NCBI GenBank assembly: GCA_021826685.1
Contig: JAKAYT010000007.1
Coordinates: 1 to 50,553 of the forward strand
Length of the DNA stretch: 50,553 nt
Origin: Thermoplasmata archaeon
Lineage (GTDB): Archaea > Thermoplasmatota > Thermoplasmata > Lutacidiplasmatales > UBA184
Direction: 5' to 3'
Position 1 is the stretch's first letter; the number at the start of each line of letters is the position of its first letter. Of this stretch, positions 1 to 9,476 are shown piece by piece. Both the position numbers and the translations under genes were made by a program. The notes under the pieces are model-generated. The model saw only the letters and a program-made list of their open reading frames with translations. It was not told where the DNA came from and ran no database searches.

Positions 1-123
1 TAGCGCCGATCCTCGAGCGAGCCGGGACGGATCCTCGGGTGCTCTACGACCGTCGCCATCCTCGCTCCAGACCCGGCGAGCCACCGGTCGGGCCTTTAAT
101 AGTCGCGGACTCGCCCGGGGGCG

Positions 124-1263
124 ATGCTCGCGATGGCCTGGGTCGTCGCCCTTCTCCTCGCATCGACCCTCGTGATCCTCTATCAGGGCATCGCGATCGT
201 GTTCGCCTACCAGATGCCCACTCTCGATCCCGTCAGCCCGGGGACCCGACCCTCTCTCCCACGCATCAGCGTCGTCATCGCGGCCCGCAACGAGGTCGAC
301 GACCTACCGGCGACCCTCGATTCGCTGCTCGCCCAGGACGTGCCGGTCGATGAGATCGTCGTGGTCGACGGAGCCTCGACCGACGGCACGCCGGAGGTCG
401 CTCGAGCGCGCGCGCCGAGGGTGCGCCTGATCGAGGAACCTCCCCTACCGGCGGGCTGGGTGGGAAAGAGTTGGGCGTGCGCGGTCGGAGCGGGCGCGAC
501 CCAGGGCGAATGGATCCTCTTCCTGGACGCGGACGTGCACCTCCACCCGGCGGCGGTGGGGACCGCCCTCGCTTGGGCGATCCGAGAGTCCGCGGACTTG
601 GCCTCCCTCGCGACGCGCATCGAGGTCGGTTCGACCTGGGAGCGGATCGTGATGCCGTTCTATGTCCAGATGGTGCTCACCTACCTGCGCGCCCCTCGCG
701 TCAATCGGGACTCCTCCTCTGCCGCGATGGCCAACGGCCAGTTCACGCTCGTCCGTCGCGCGGCTTACGAAATGGTCGGGGGCCATGAGGCGATCCGCGC
801 GCAGCTGGTCGAGGACGTGGCGCTCGCCCAGCGATTCCGAGCCCACGGCCTTCGCTTGAGGGTCGCTTGGGCTCCCGAGCTCGCCCAGACCCGGATGTAC
901 CGCTCCCGTTCCGAGATCTCCGAGGGGATCCTCAAGACGGTGCACGGCACGCGGTATTCGACCGCAGTGCAGATCGGCCGCATCATCGGCCTCGTCGGTC
1001 TCTTCTGGCTCCCCCTCGGGGTCCTCCCACTCGGAATCGCGGTCGGGGATCCGATCCTCATCGGTATGGGCGCCTTCCTCTACGTCGCGTTGTTCGGTAA
1101 GCACATCGCGTTCGCCCGCGCCTCTCGGGCACCGGCGGCCTACGGACTGCTCTATCCGGTCGCGGTCGCCTTCTTCGTCGTCCTGCTCGCGCGCTCGATA
1201 CGGAGAGGAGCGGGGCATCGTCCGGTAGAGTGGAAGGGTCGCGAATACTCCCTGCGCGGCTGA
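124..1263 (+). CDS. Family 2 glycosyltransferase, membrane-associated (carotenoid-glycosyltransferase-like, CruC/CrtQ type)
   Basis: ISVVIAARNEVDDLPATLDSLLAQ, DGASTDGT, LDADVHLHP, QLVEDVALAQRFRAHG motifs; C-terminal TM segments. Confidence 0.85.
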   Translation: MLAMAWVVALLLASTLVILYQGIAIVFAYQMPTLDPVSPGTRPSLPRISVVIAARNEVDDLPATLDSLLAQDVPVDEIVVVDGASTDGTPEVARARAPRVRLIEEPPLPAGWVGKSWACAVGAGATQGEWILFLDADVHLHPAAVGTALAWAIRESADLASLATRIEVGSTWERIVMPFYVQMVLTYLRAPRVNRDSSSAAMANGQFTLVRRAAYEMVGGHEAIRAQLVEDVALAQRFRAHGLRLRVAWAPELAQTRMYRSRSEISEGILKTVHGTRYSTAVQIGRIIGLVGLFWLPLGVLPLGIAVGDPILIGMGAFLYVALFGKHIAFARASRAPAAYGLLYPVAVAFFVVLLARSIRRGAGHRPVEWKGREYSLRG

Positions 1264-1310
1264 CGACGTGAGTAAGGCCTAATGCGCCCGAGAGGTTCGA
1301 GCTGCGCGTC

Positions 1311-2822
1311 ATGAACGCCGCGGAGCCGGCCCGGTTCGACCTCTTCATCGACGGCCAGGAGATTCCCGGCCCGAAGGGGGCGCGCGCGACGCTGAGGGAC
1401 CCCGCGAGCGGGCACGCCATTGCGTCCGTCGCGATTGCCGGACGCGATGAGGCGCTCCACGCGCTGGAGGCGGCGGACCGCGCCTTCCGCGAGAGCCCTT
1501 GGGCCCAGGACGACGGAGCCCTGCGGGCCCGGGTCCTGAGGCGCCTCGCGGATCGGCTCGAAGCGGATGCGGAGTCGTTCGCGCGTCTCGAGACGGTCAA
1601 CATGGGCAAGACCCTGCGCGAAGCGAGGGGCGATGTCGCCTTCGTCGTGCGCACGCTCGAGTATGCGAGCGGGCTCGCCGACAAGATCGAGGGGGAGACG
1701 ATCCCGGTGCCCCCGCCCCGGTTCGACTACACCGTGCGGGAGCCGCTCGGCGTCACGGTGCACATCGCCCCTTGGAACTACCCGTTGCTCCTCGCGATCC
1801 GCTCCGTGGCGCCCGCGCTCGCGTCCGGCAACTCGGTCGTCCTCAAGCCCGCGAGCCTCACCCCGCTGACGGCCGTGTCGTTCGCCCGCCTGGCCCACGC
1901 AGCGGGGGTCCCCCCGGGGATCCTCAACGTCGTGATGGGCCCCGGGCGCGAGGTCGGCGAAGCCTTGGTCGCCGACGAGCGATGCCGCGCCGTATCCTTC
2001 ACGGGAAGCGTCGAGGTGGGGCTCCGCATCGGCGAAATTGCCGGGCGGCGTGCGATCCCCCAGACGCTCGAGCTCGGAGGGAAGAGCCCGGTCCTCGTTC
2101 TCCCGGACGCGGACCTCGACCGCGCCGCGCGCGGAATCGGCTTCGGGATCTTCGGTAACGCGGGGCAGATGTGCTGGGCGGCCTCGCGGCTGATCGTCCA
2201 CGAGAGCGTACGGGCACCGCTCCTGGAGAAGGTCCGCGCCTTGGCGGAGGCGATGAAGCTCGGCCCCGGCATCGAGGACGGGATCGACATGGGACCGTTG
2301 GTCTCCGCCGACCAGGTCGATCGCGTGCTCGGCTACATCGATGCGGCCCGCCAGGACGGGGGCAAGATCCTCACCGGGGGAGGGCGGCCGGACGACCCGA
2401 GGCTCGCCACGGGTAACTTCGTTCGGCCGACGATCGTCGAAGGGGTACCTCCCACGTCGAGGGCGGTCCGCGAAGAGATCTTCGGGCCGGTCCTCTCGGT
2501 TTCCTCCTTCCGGGAGGTCGAGGAGGCGATCCGACTCGCGAACGACACTCGCTTCGGCCTCTTCGCCGCCCTCTGGACCAAGGACGTCGGCGCGGCGCAT
2601 TCGCTCGCGCGACGCCTCCACGCCGGGATGATCGCGATCAACGACCCCCCGAACACGTTCCCGCAGACCCCGTTCGGAGGCGTCAAGGACAGCGGGGTCG
2701 GGTCGGAACAGGGTCGAAAGAGCATCGAGTTCTTCACCCGGACCAAGAACGTCCTCGTCCACCTCGGAACCCCCGGGAAGAGACCGGCGCCCGCGCCGGT
2801 TCGTACGAAACCCCCAAAGTAA
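1311..2822 (+). CDS. NAD(P)-dependent aldehyde dehydrogenase
   Basis: PWNYPLLLAIR, FTGSVEVG, LELGGKSPVLVLPDADLD, GNAGQMCWAASR catalytic Cys, EEIFGPVLSV. Confidence 0.95.
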   Translation: MNAAEPARFDLFIDGQEIPGPKGARATLRDPASGHAIASVAIAGRDEALHALEAADRAFRESPWAQDDGALRARVLRRLADRLEADAESFARLETVNMGKTLREARGDVAFVVRTLEYASGLADKIEGETIPVPPPRFDYTVREPLGVTVHIAPWNYPLLLAIRSVAPALASGNSVVLKPASLTPLTAVSFARLAHAAGVPPGILNVVMGPGREVGEALVADERCRAVSFTGSVEVGLRIGEIAGRRAIPQTLELGGKSPVLVLPDADLDRAARGIGFGIFGNAGQMCWAASRLIVHESVRAPLLEKVRALAEAMKLGPGIEDGIDMGPLVSADQVDRVLGYIDAARQDGGKILTGGGRPDDPRLATGNFVRPTIVEGVPPTSRAVREEIFGPVLSVSSFREVEEAIRLANDTRFGLFAALWTKDVGAAHSLARRLHAGMIAINDPPNTFPQTPFGGVKDSGVGSEQGRKSIEFFTRTKNVLVHLGTPGKRPAPAPVRTKPPK

Positions 2823-2851
2823 CCCCCTCGGGTCTCTCCCTCGAGGTTGCG

Positions 2852-3481
2852 GTGAGCGCTCCGGTCGACCCGCGCGCGTGGGGGAGCTGCCTATACTGCG
2901 GCGACGCGGTCCCGCCGGACTCCAATGCCTGTCCGATCTGCGGGGCGGAGAACCCGATCCGCGCGGGCCAGGCCCCGAAGGAGCCGAAGAGGGTCCGGCG
3001 ACGCATCTGGGCGCTCGGGACCCTGCGGAGCGTGCTCGTCTTCGGCGCGATCGCGCTGCTCGTCTATGCGATCATCGCGGCGGAGCTATCGGGTCCCCCG
3101 GTCATCGCCGACCCGCTGACGCACAGCGGTACCTACTACATTTCGTCCGAGAACTACACGGTCCTCTCGGGCTCGGTGCAGGGAGGGGACTACATCCTCG
3201 GCAACTGGTCGGTGATGGTGCCGTTCGCCGGTGAGATGAGCCTCGTGATCTACAATAGTACTGAATTCACGCAGTTCCAGGCAGGAGACAATGCGGCCAA
3301 TCAGACGTGGGTGGCTCCCACGACGAACGGCCAGATCGACTTCAGCGCGCTCTACACCAACACGTTCTACTTCGTTTTCGAGAACCCCTACCCCGCGTCG
3401 AGCGGCCTCAACGAGAAGGTCTACATCTCGACGGCCTATACGCCGGACGTGAATTCGTTCGACGGCGGGCTGATGAGTTAG
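2852..3481 (+). CDS. Zinc-ribbon protein with one TM helix and an extracytoplasmic domain, unknown function
   Basis: N-terminal CLYCGDAVPPDSNACPICG; one hydrophobic helix; GTG start. Confidence 0.7.
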   Translation: MSAPVDPRAWGSCLYCGDAVPPDSNACPICGAENPIRAGQAPKEPKRVRRRIWALGTLRSVLVFGAIALLVYAIIAAELSGPPVIADPLTHSGTYYISSENYTVLSGSVQGGDYILGNWSVMVPFAGEMSLVIYNSTEFTQFQAGDNAANQTWVAPTTNGQIDFSALYTNTFYFVFENPYPASSGLNEKVYISTAYTPDVNSFDGGLMS

Positions 3482-3499
3482 CCGAGCGAGGGACGAGGT

Positions 3500-4150
3500 C
3501 TACGCGGCCGGTTCGGCCGTCGGAGCGCGCCGGAGGTATTCCGGTGGCACCGAATCGATCAGGAACACCGTCGTTCCGGCCCGCATGATCACGAGCCCCG
3601 CCGCCCGCGCGGCTCGCGTGTCGACCTCGAGGATCACGGGTTGCGGGGTTCGTACGCTGCCCGCCGCCCGCGCGTCCTCCGCGGTCTTCGATAGGTGGAC
3701 CTTCTTCCGGTCGGACGGCCGGAGCCCGACTTCGAGGACGATCGGCGCCTCGTCCTCGGTCACCGGATAGTAGAGCAGGTCCGGCACCCGGTCGGTCGGG
3801 AGATCGAGCTGAACGTCCACCGTGTGGGCGTACGTCGCGCGAATCCGATCGTCCCGGACCTCGTAGCGGCCCTTCGCGTCGGTCTCGGCGATCGCGACCA
3901 GGTGGTGGACCCGCAGCCAATGGTATCCGCGGTGGCGCTGGCTGATCGCGCGCACGATCTGGGGGAGGGAGACCCAGCCGTGTTCGTCCATCGTAAGGCC
4001 ATAGCGCTCGGGAAAGTGACGGAGGATCCCGGTCAGCACTCGACCGATGTGATCGAGCTCCCGGTCGTCCATGAGGAACCGGCCCTCCTGACCGCACTGC
4101 GGGCACTCCGGCCCGCGGAAGTAGCCGTGTTGCTCGCACTCCTTCAGCAT
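3500..4150 (-). CDS. kptA: RNA 2'-phosphotransferase Tpt1/KptA family with N-terminal zinc-binding extension
   Basis: LRHFPERYGLTMDEHGWVSLPQIV, RYEVRDDRIRATYAHT, LYYPVTEDEAPIVLEVGLRPSDRKKVHLSKTAEDARAAG, FLIDSVPPEYL; N-terminal CEQHGYFRGPECPQCG. Confidence 0.88.
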   Translation of the reverse strand: MLKECEQHGYFRGPECPQCGQEGRFLMDDRELDHIGRVLTGILRHFPERYGLTMDEHGWVSLPQIVRAISQRHRGYHWLRVHHLVAIAETDAKGRYEVRDDRIRATYAHTVDVQLDLPTDRVPDLLYYPVTEDEAPIVLEVGLRPSDRKKVHLSKTAEDARAAGSVRTPQPVILEVDTRAARAAGLVIMRAGTTVFLIDSVPPEYLRRAPTAEPAA

Positions 4151-4164
4151 GGAGTCGGGCTTCC

Positions 4165-4491
4165 TTACGCCTTGACCCGGCCCGCCTTCCTGTCGAAATC
4201 GGTGAGCAGGTCCCCGTATCCATCGGCAAGGTCCTTCAGAACCCGTTTCAGGACCTGCTGGGGCTTCTCGCCCTTAGTTCGGAGGTAGAGCGTCGGGCGG
4301 TCGAGGTAGGGGTGGCCCAAGTAGTAGCGGGCCTCCACGACCTTCTCCTCGGCCTGTAGGGCTTCGACGAGCGGGATGAGCAGCGTCTCCTCTCCCTTGG
4401 GGAGCTCGATACGCAACGTATCGTGCTCGTTCTCGGCGACCCGAACGTCCATCGTCGCGACCTGAGTGGCGCCCACCTTCGCTCCGTTCAT
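4165..4491 (-). CDS. rpoL: DNA-directed RNA polymerase subunit L (Rpb11/RpoL-like)
   Basis: Size and pattern: LRIELPKGEETLLIPLVEALQAEEKVVEARYYLGHPYLDRPTLYLRTKGEKPQQVLKRVLKDL. Confidence 0.8.
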   Translation of the reverse strand: MNGAKVGATQVATMDVRVAENEHDTLRIELPKGEETLLIPLVEALQAEEKVVEARYYLGHPYLDRPTLYLRTKGEKPQQVLKRVLKDLADGYGDLLTDFDRKAGRVKA

Positions 4492-4571
4492 AAGGGTGGC
4501 GGGCGCCGAAACGCTCGCCGGCGGTGCGCGCCGACGTCCCTATAACCGCGTGCGCGTCCTCGGGGGCGCAC

Positions 4572-5975
4572 ATGCGCGTCCTGGTCGTGGGAGGAGGGGC
4601 CCGTGAGCACGCGATCGCCGCCACTTTGGCTCGTGCGGGCGCCGAGCTCGTCGTCGCTTCCCCGTACGCGAACCCGGGGCTCGAACGGATCGCGAAGGCG
4701 TCCGTCCGCGTCGACGTCGAGTCGGCGCAACGGATTTCCGACTTCGGAGAGCGCCAGGAAATCGACTACGCGGTCATCGGTCCCGAGGCCGCGCTCGCCG
4801 CGGGGGCTTCCGATGCGCTCCGCGACGCCGAGATCCCCGTTGTGGGCCCTTCCAAGACCGCGGCGCGGATCGAGTCAAGCAAGCTGTTCTGCCGGGAACT
4901 CCTCGCGAAGCACGGGATCGGCGGCCAGCCGATGTGGCGCGCTCCCGAACGGATCGAAAAGGTCGAAGCCACCCTGGCCGAATTCTCTGGCCCGGTCGTG
5001 ATCAAGCCGAGCGGCCTTACGGCAGGAAAGGGCGTGTGGGTGCAGGGTCCGGACTTCCCGGACGTCCGACCCGGTGCCGCATATGCGAGAAGCCTTCTCG
5101 CGCAGGGACAGCGGGTCCTGATCGAGGAGAAGCTCGAAGGCGAGGAGTTCAGCCAGATGGCCTTCGTGACCGACTCGGGGATCTACCCGATGCCCGCGGT
5201 CCAGGACTTCAAACGCGCCCTCGAGGGTGACCGGGGCGGCAACACCGGCGGAATGGGTTCCTACTCGCAACGCGACCACTTGCTGCCGTTCCTGAGCGCG
5301 GCGCAACGCGATCGCGCGATCGAGATCCTGGCCCAATCGGTCGCGGCCCTCCGCTCCGAGGGAATCGAGTACCGCGGCGTGCTCTATGGCGGATTCATGC
5401 TGACGGCCAAGGGGCCGATGCTCCTCGAGTTCAACGCGCGCTTCGGCGACCCCGAAGGCGTCAACGCGATGACGCTCTACGACGAGGGCAACTTCGACGA
5501 GCTCCTCTACGGCGTCGCGTGCGGCCGGGTCGACCCGACGCTCCTCGAGTTTCGCCGGCGCGCGACCGTGCTCAAGTACGTGGTCCCTCCCGGTTACGGG
5601 GATCGCCCACGGCCGGGGGGCGTCCTGGAGATCGATGAGGCCGCGATCGAAGCCGACGGGGTCCACGTGTTCTATGGGAGCGTCGAGCCCGCGGGGCCGG
5701 CCGCGGTACGTCTCGGGTCGAGCCGCGGGATCGCCCTCATCGGTGAGGCGAGCGCGATCCACGAGGCCGGAGCGCGCGTCGAGGCGGCCCTGGCCCACGT
5801 GCAGGGCGAGTTCTACGTACGGCACGATATCGGAACGCTCGAGGACCTCACCCGCCGGCGCGAGCACATGCGCCAGATCTTCAGCCCCGGGGCCAAGCCG
5901 TCCCCGCTCCCGCTCAGCGTCGCGCCACCGGACGCCCCTCCCTCGAGCGCGGCGCCGGACGAGATGCGCGTTTAG
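4572..5975 (+). CDS. purD: Phosphoribosylamine-glycine ligase
   Basis: MRVLVVGGGAREHAI, VVIKPSGLTAGKGVWV, NTGGMGSYS, LLEFNARFGDPE. Confidence 0.93.
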   Translation: MRVLVVGGGAREHAIAATLARAGAELVVASPYANPGLERIAKASVRVDVESAQRISDFGERQEIDYAVIGPEAALAAGASDALRDAEIPVVGPSKTAARIESSKLFCRELLAKHGIGGQPMWRAPERIEKVEATLAEFSGPVVIKPSGLTAGKGVWVQGPDFPDVRPGAAYARSLLAQGQRVLIEEKLEGEEFSQMAFVTDSGIYPMPAVQDFKRALEGDRGGNTGGMGSYSQRDHLLPFLSAAQRDRAIEILAQSVAALRSEGIEYRGVLYGGFMLTAKGPMLLEFNARFGDPEGVNAMTLYDEGNFDELLYGVACGRVDPTLLEFRRRATVLKYVVPPGYGDRPRPGGVLEIDEAAIEADGVHVFYGSVEPAGPAAVRLGSSRGIALIGEASAIHEAGARVEAALAHVQGEFYVRHDIGTLEDLTRRREHMRQIFSPGAKPSPLPLSVAPPDAPPSSAAPDEMRV

Positions 5976-6042
5976 ACGAGGTTCCTCCCGCCCCGGTCGG
6001 CCCGCAAGCCCCTAATATCGGCCGGTCGGTCAAACCGCCCCC

Positions 6043-6354
6043 ATGTTCTGTCCGAAGTGTCACCGCCTGATGCGCCCGGATAAGGGAAAGGGGGTCTGGG
6101 TCTGCACCTCCTGCGGCACGAAGGCCCCGCTCGGTTCCGGAAGGGAGGTCGGTCGCTCCGCTCCCTCCGGGCGGACGGTCGCGGTCGTCGAAGAGTCGAG
6201 GACCGGGACCCTTCCGACGACCAACGAGCAATGCCCGAAGTGCGGGAACGATACGGCCTACTGGGTGCTCCGCCAGACCCGGGGCGCCGACGAACCCGAG
6301 ACCCGCATCTTCGAGTGCACGAAGTGCGGCCACAAGTGGCGCGAGTACCAATGA
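6043..6354 (+). CDS. tfs: Archaeal transcription factor S (TFS/TFIIS-like)
   Basis: MFCPKCHRLMRPDKG...CTSCG; C-terminal CPKCGNDTAYWVLRQTRGADEPETRIFECTKCGHKWREY. Confidence 0.95.
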   Translation: MFCPKCHRLMRPDKGKGVWVCTSCGTKAPLGSGREVGRSAPSGRTVAVVEESRTGTLPTTNEQCPKCGNDTAYWVLRQTRGADEPETRIFECTKCGHKWREYQ

Positions 6355-7655
6355 GCGCTGCCCCCCTCGTGCCGATCGCGGACGCCGGGCGGCCCGAGCG
6401 GATCGGTCAGCGCATCCGCATCCGCGGTTGGGTGCAGGGCACGCGCTCCAGCGGGGGGATCCTGTTCACGAAAGTGCGCGATCGGACCGGCGCGATCCAG
6501 ATCACGGCGCGTCGTGACACGGTTGGCGACGCGGTGTTCGATGCGCTCGAGCACGTCCAGATCGAAGGGACGATTGTCGTCGACGGCACGGTCATCGCCG
6601 ATGCGCGAGCTCCGGGCGGACGCGAGCTGCGCGCGGACGCCGTCGAGATCATCGACGCCGGACTTCCGTTCCCGATCTTCGAAGAGCAGACCGAGGAGTT
6701 CCGTCTCGACAAGCGGCACCTCGCGATCCGATCGCCCGAGATCGTCCGGACGCTCCGGTTGAAGGCCGAGCTGCTGCACGCTCTGCGCGAGTTCCTCGAC
6801 CGGGAGGAAGTGCTCGAAATGACCCCGCCGATCCTTACGGGGAACCCCGCCGAGGGCGGGGCCGAAGCGTTCGCGATCGACTACTTCGGGCGCCCCGGGT
6901 ACCTCTCCCAGACCGCCCAGCTCTACCTCGAAGCGTTGATCGTGCCCCACGAGCGCGTCTACGCGCTCACTCCGTCGTTCCGTGCGGAGAAGATGCGTAC
7001 GCCCCGGCACCTCACCGAGTACCAGCATCTCGAGGTCGAACTCGCGTGGACCGACCTCGATGGCCTCCTCGAATTCATCGAGCGGATGGTCATCCACGTC
7101 TGCCACCATCTCGCCCGAGCCGACCCCGAGGGGCTCCGCGAGCTCGGACGCCCGCCCGAAGAGCTCGCCGCTCTCCGAGCCCCTTTCCCCCGCATCCGGT
7201 ACGCGGACGCGATCCAGGAGCTTCGGGCGAAGGGATACGCCATCGATTGGGGCAGCAGCCTCGGCACCGCCGAAGAGCGCGCCCTGACGCTCGAGCGCTC
7301 GCTCCCGATCTTCGTCACGCACTTTCCCCGGGAGATCACCGCGTTCTACATGCGAAGAAGCCCGAGCGATCCTCGCACGGTGGAGGCGGCCGATCTCCTC
7401 GCGCCGGAAGGGTACGGCGAACTCGTGGGAGCCTCGTGCCGCGAGACGAGTATCGAGAACCTCGTCGGGCGCCTCACCGAGATGGGCGTCGACCCGGCGC
7501 CCTACGAGTGGTACCTCGATCTCCGCCGTCACGGGAACGTCCCGCACGCCGGCTTCGGCCTCGGCGTGGAGCGACTTCTTCGATGGATCGCGCGACGCGA
7601 GCACATCCGAGACACCACTCCGTTTCCCCGTACGCCGAGCCGGCACACGCCTTAG
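6351..7655 (+). CDS. aspS: Aspartyl-tRNA synthetase, archaeal class IIb
   Basis: RIRIRGWVQGTRSSGGILFTKVRDRTGAIQI, FRAEKMRTPRHLTEYQHLEVELAW, GFGLGVERLLRWIA; ATGA overlap with TFS stop. Confidence 0.94.
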   Translation: MSAAPLVPIADAGRPERIGQRIRIRGWVQGTRSSGGILFTKVRDRTGAIQITARRDTVGDAVFDALEHVQIEGTIVVDGTVIADARAPGGRELRADAVEIIDAGLPFPIFEEQTEEFRLDKRHLAIRSPEIVRTLRLKAELLHALREFLDREEVLEMTPPILTGNPAEGGAEAFAIDYFGRPGYLSQTAQLYLEALIVPHERVYALTPSFRAEKMRTPRHLTEYQHLEVELAWTDLDGLLEFIERMVIHVCHHLARADPEGLRELGRPPEELAALRAPFPRIRYADAIQELRAKGYAIDWGSSLGTAEERALTLERSLPIFVTHFPREITAFYMRRSPSDPRTVEAADLLAPEGYGELVGASCRETSIENLVGRLTEMGVDPAPYEWYLDLRRHGNVPHAGFGLGVERLLRWIARREHIRDTTPFPRTPSRHTP

Positions 7656-7730
7656 GGCGAGCGCAAAGGGGCAAGGTTCATACGCAAATGCGCCGATGGC
7701 CCGCAGCGTTCGCCCGTCGGAGTATCTAGC

Positions 7731-8324
7731 GTGGTCAACCAACACAGTCCGGACCGGGCGGAGCGGTCGGCGGATGCCTCGGCCAAGCCCGACGGGGCCG
7801 GTGCTGCGGCGAAGCTCGAAGGCGCGGCGAAACCGGAACCCCCGGCCAAACCCGAGACGCCGCTGGGCGTAGAGCGGCTGACGCATCTCGATGTTAACGA
7901 GGTCTGCGGGCTGTACAAGAAGGTCTGGGAGGCGCAGCGCGGCGAGCTCCCTCCCGAGATGATCAAGGCGTGGGTGCCAACGCCGCTCGAGTTCACGAGC
8001 TGGATGGAGGGCGTCAACTACTTCGCGGCCCGCCGGAACGGTCGCTTGGTCGGCGTCATCGGCCTGGAGATCTCGCAAGGCAGCGGTCGAATCGTTCACC
8101 TCGCGGTCGATCCGGACGCGCGCCGCCAGGGCGTGGCGACCGCCCTCATCAGGGCCGCGATCGAGTGGGCCCGTCGCAGCAACTGCCCTTCGGTATGGGC
8201 CGACGCGCTCTCCCGCTTCACCGCCGCCGCCGATCTTCTGACGCACCTCGGATTCCACGACGCCGGCGTGCTCCGCCGCCACCAGTGGAACGAGGACGTC
8301 CGCTTCTTCGAGCAGTTGCTCTAG
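7731..8324 (+). CDS. GNAT family N-acetyltransferase (RimI-like)
   Basis: RIVHLAVDPDARRQGVATALIRAAIEWARR. Confidence 0.85.
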   Translation: MVNQHSPDRAERSADASAKPDGAGAAAKLEGAAKPEPPAKPETPLGVERLTHLDVNEVCGLYKKVWEAQRGELPPEMIKAWVPTPLEFTSWMEGVNYFAARRNGRLVGVIGLEISQGSGRIVHLAVDPDARRQGVATALIRAAIEWARRSNCPSVWADALSRFTAAADLLTHLGFHDAGVLRRHQWNEDVRFFEQLL

Positions 8325-8403
8325 TCGCAGGCGCGCGCCGAACGCGCGCGGCGCCGCGGTCCGGAACACAGCTCATTCCCGGCCCGGGTGCGTCCGAGCC
8401 GTC

Positions 8404-8860
8404 GTGACCCGCGCGGCTCCCACGAGCGTGCGACGTTCGGTCCTCGGGCGCGACCGGCGGAACAACGACTCCCCGCATCTTCCCGAATCGCCTCAGGTTC
8501 GGGAGATCCTCACGACTCGGTGCGGATTGGCCCCGGGTGCGAAGGTCTTCGAGATCGTGCCGGGACCAGGGAGGCCCCCAAGGAACTTCTCCGCCGGGGC
8601 GCGGATCCGCGGGCGATCATCGAGCCGGATCCGCGGTTCGTTCGGTTCCTCCAACGTTCGCTCGCCCGCGAAGCGGCGGACATCGAGATCGTTTCCCTTC
8701 GGGGGTGCGTGCCCGGCTCCCGAACGGAGGGCTCGATCTCGGGGTGGTCCCCCCCAGCTTCCACCGGATCGCTCCCCGAATAGGACGGAGGGGAGTGGCG
8801 CGCGCTCTCCGACCGGACGTTCGGAGGAACGGTCACGCTACGGATCCTAACCCGGGTCTA
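8404..8860 (+). pseudogene. Frameshifted class I SAM-dependent methyltransferase
   Basis: Three frames in collinear order: VREILTTRCGLAPGAKVFEIVPGPGR; ELLRRGADPRAIIEPDPRFVRFLQRSLAREAADIEIVSL; ARLPNGGLDLGVVPPSFHRIAP...VARALRP. Confidence 0.72.
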
Positions 8861-8907
8861 TACAGCCGGCCCCGTGGGAGTTGCTGCGGCCGCGCATCGC
8901 GGAAAAT

Positions 8908-8991
8908 GCAGGGGGTGAGATTTGAACTCACGAACTCCTACGAGACCAGGACCTCAACCTGGCGCCTTTGACCAAGCTGGGCCACCCCTGC
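8908..8991 (-). tRNA. tRNA-Leu(GAG), intronless, long variable arm
   Basis: Reverse strand GCAGGGG TG..., anticodon arm CCAGG-TTGAGGT-CCTGG, T-arm GTGAG-TTCAAAT-CTCAC, CCCCTGC. Confidence 0.96.
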
Positions 8992-9019
8992 ACTCTCGGT
9001 CCGCCTACCGAACGACCCC

Positions 9020-9028
9020 GATAAATCT
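9020..9028 (-). promoter_or_regulatory. Putative archaeal TATA box for tRNA-Leu
   Basis: Reverse strand AGATTTATC about 30 bp upstream of the tRNA 5' end. Confidence 0.45.
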
Positions 9029-9098
9029 TGCTTTCGCCAAGGGGTCCGTCCGGGACGCCCGGGCAAGGTCTATTAGCCGGCCCTCTTCGCCGGGCACG

Positions 9099-9476
9099 AT
9101 GACGCCCGAAGGACCCTCTCACCGGGCCGCCCGGACGCACGAGGACTCCCCGCACGTCTACATCGGCGCGCGGCCCACGATGACCTACGTTTTCCAAGTG
9201 GTCGCGCAGCTGAACTCCGGTGCCGGGCCGGTGCTGGTGAAGGCGCGGGGCGCGACGATCTCGAAGGCGGTGGACGTGGTCGAGGTGATCCGACGCCGCC
9301 TCCTGCCCGGGGACGTAGCGGTCGGAGCGATCGAGATCGCGACGGAGCGACTGACCAACCGGGACGGACGGGACACGAACGTTTCGTCGATCACAATACC
9401 GTTGACGCGGACGTCGCCCCCTCCACCGGTGCCGCCGAACCCGCCGGTGCCGGAGACGAAGCCGGGGCCGACGTAG
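9099..9476 (+). CDS. albA: DNA/RNA-binding protein Alba
   Basis: VYIGARPTMTYVFQVVAQLNSGAGPVLVKARGATISKAVDVVEVIRRRLLPGDVAVGAIEIATERLTNRDGRDTNVSSITIPLTR; Pro-rich tail. Confidence 0.9.
   Translation: MTPEGPSHRAARTHEDSPHVYIGARPTMTYVFQVVAQLNSGAGPVLVKARGATISKAVDVVEVIRRRLLPGDVAVGAIEIATERLTNRDGRDTNVSSITIPLTRTSPPPPVPPNPPVPETKPGPT

Noticed and set aside
1152-2762. 536-aa antisense ORF opposite the aldehyde dehydrogenase
   Set aside because: Arg/Asp/Glu-rich shadow ORF caused by high GC3; the sense strand has an unambiguous family match
6258-8369. 703-aa antisense ORF opposite aspS and the GNAT gene
   Set aside because: Shadow ORF spanning two well-supported sense genes and their spacer; low-complexity charged composition
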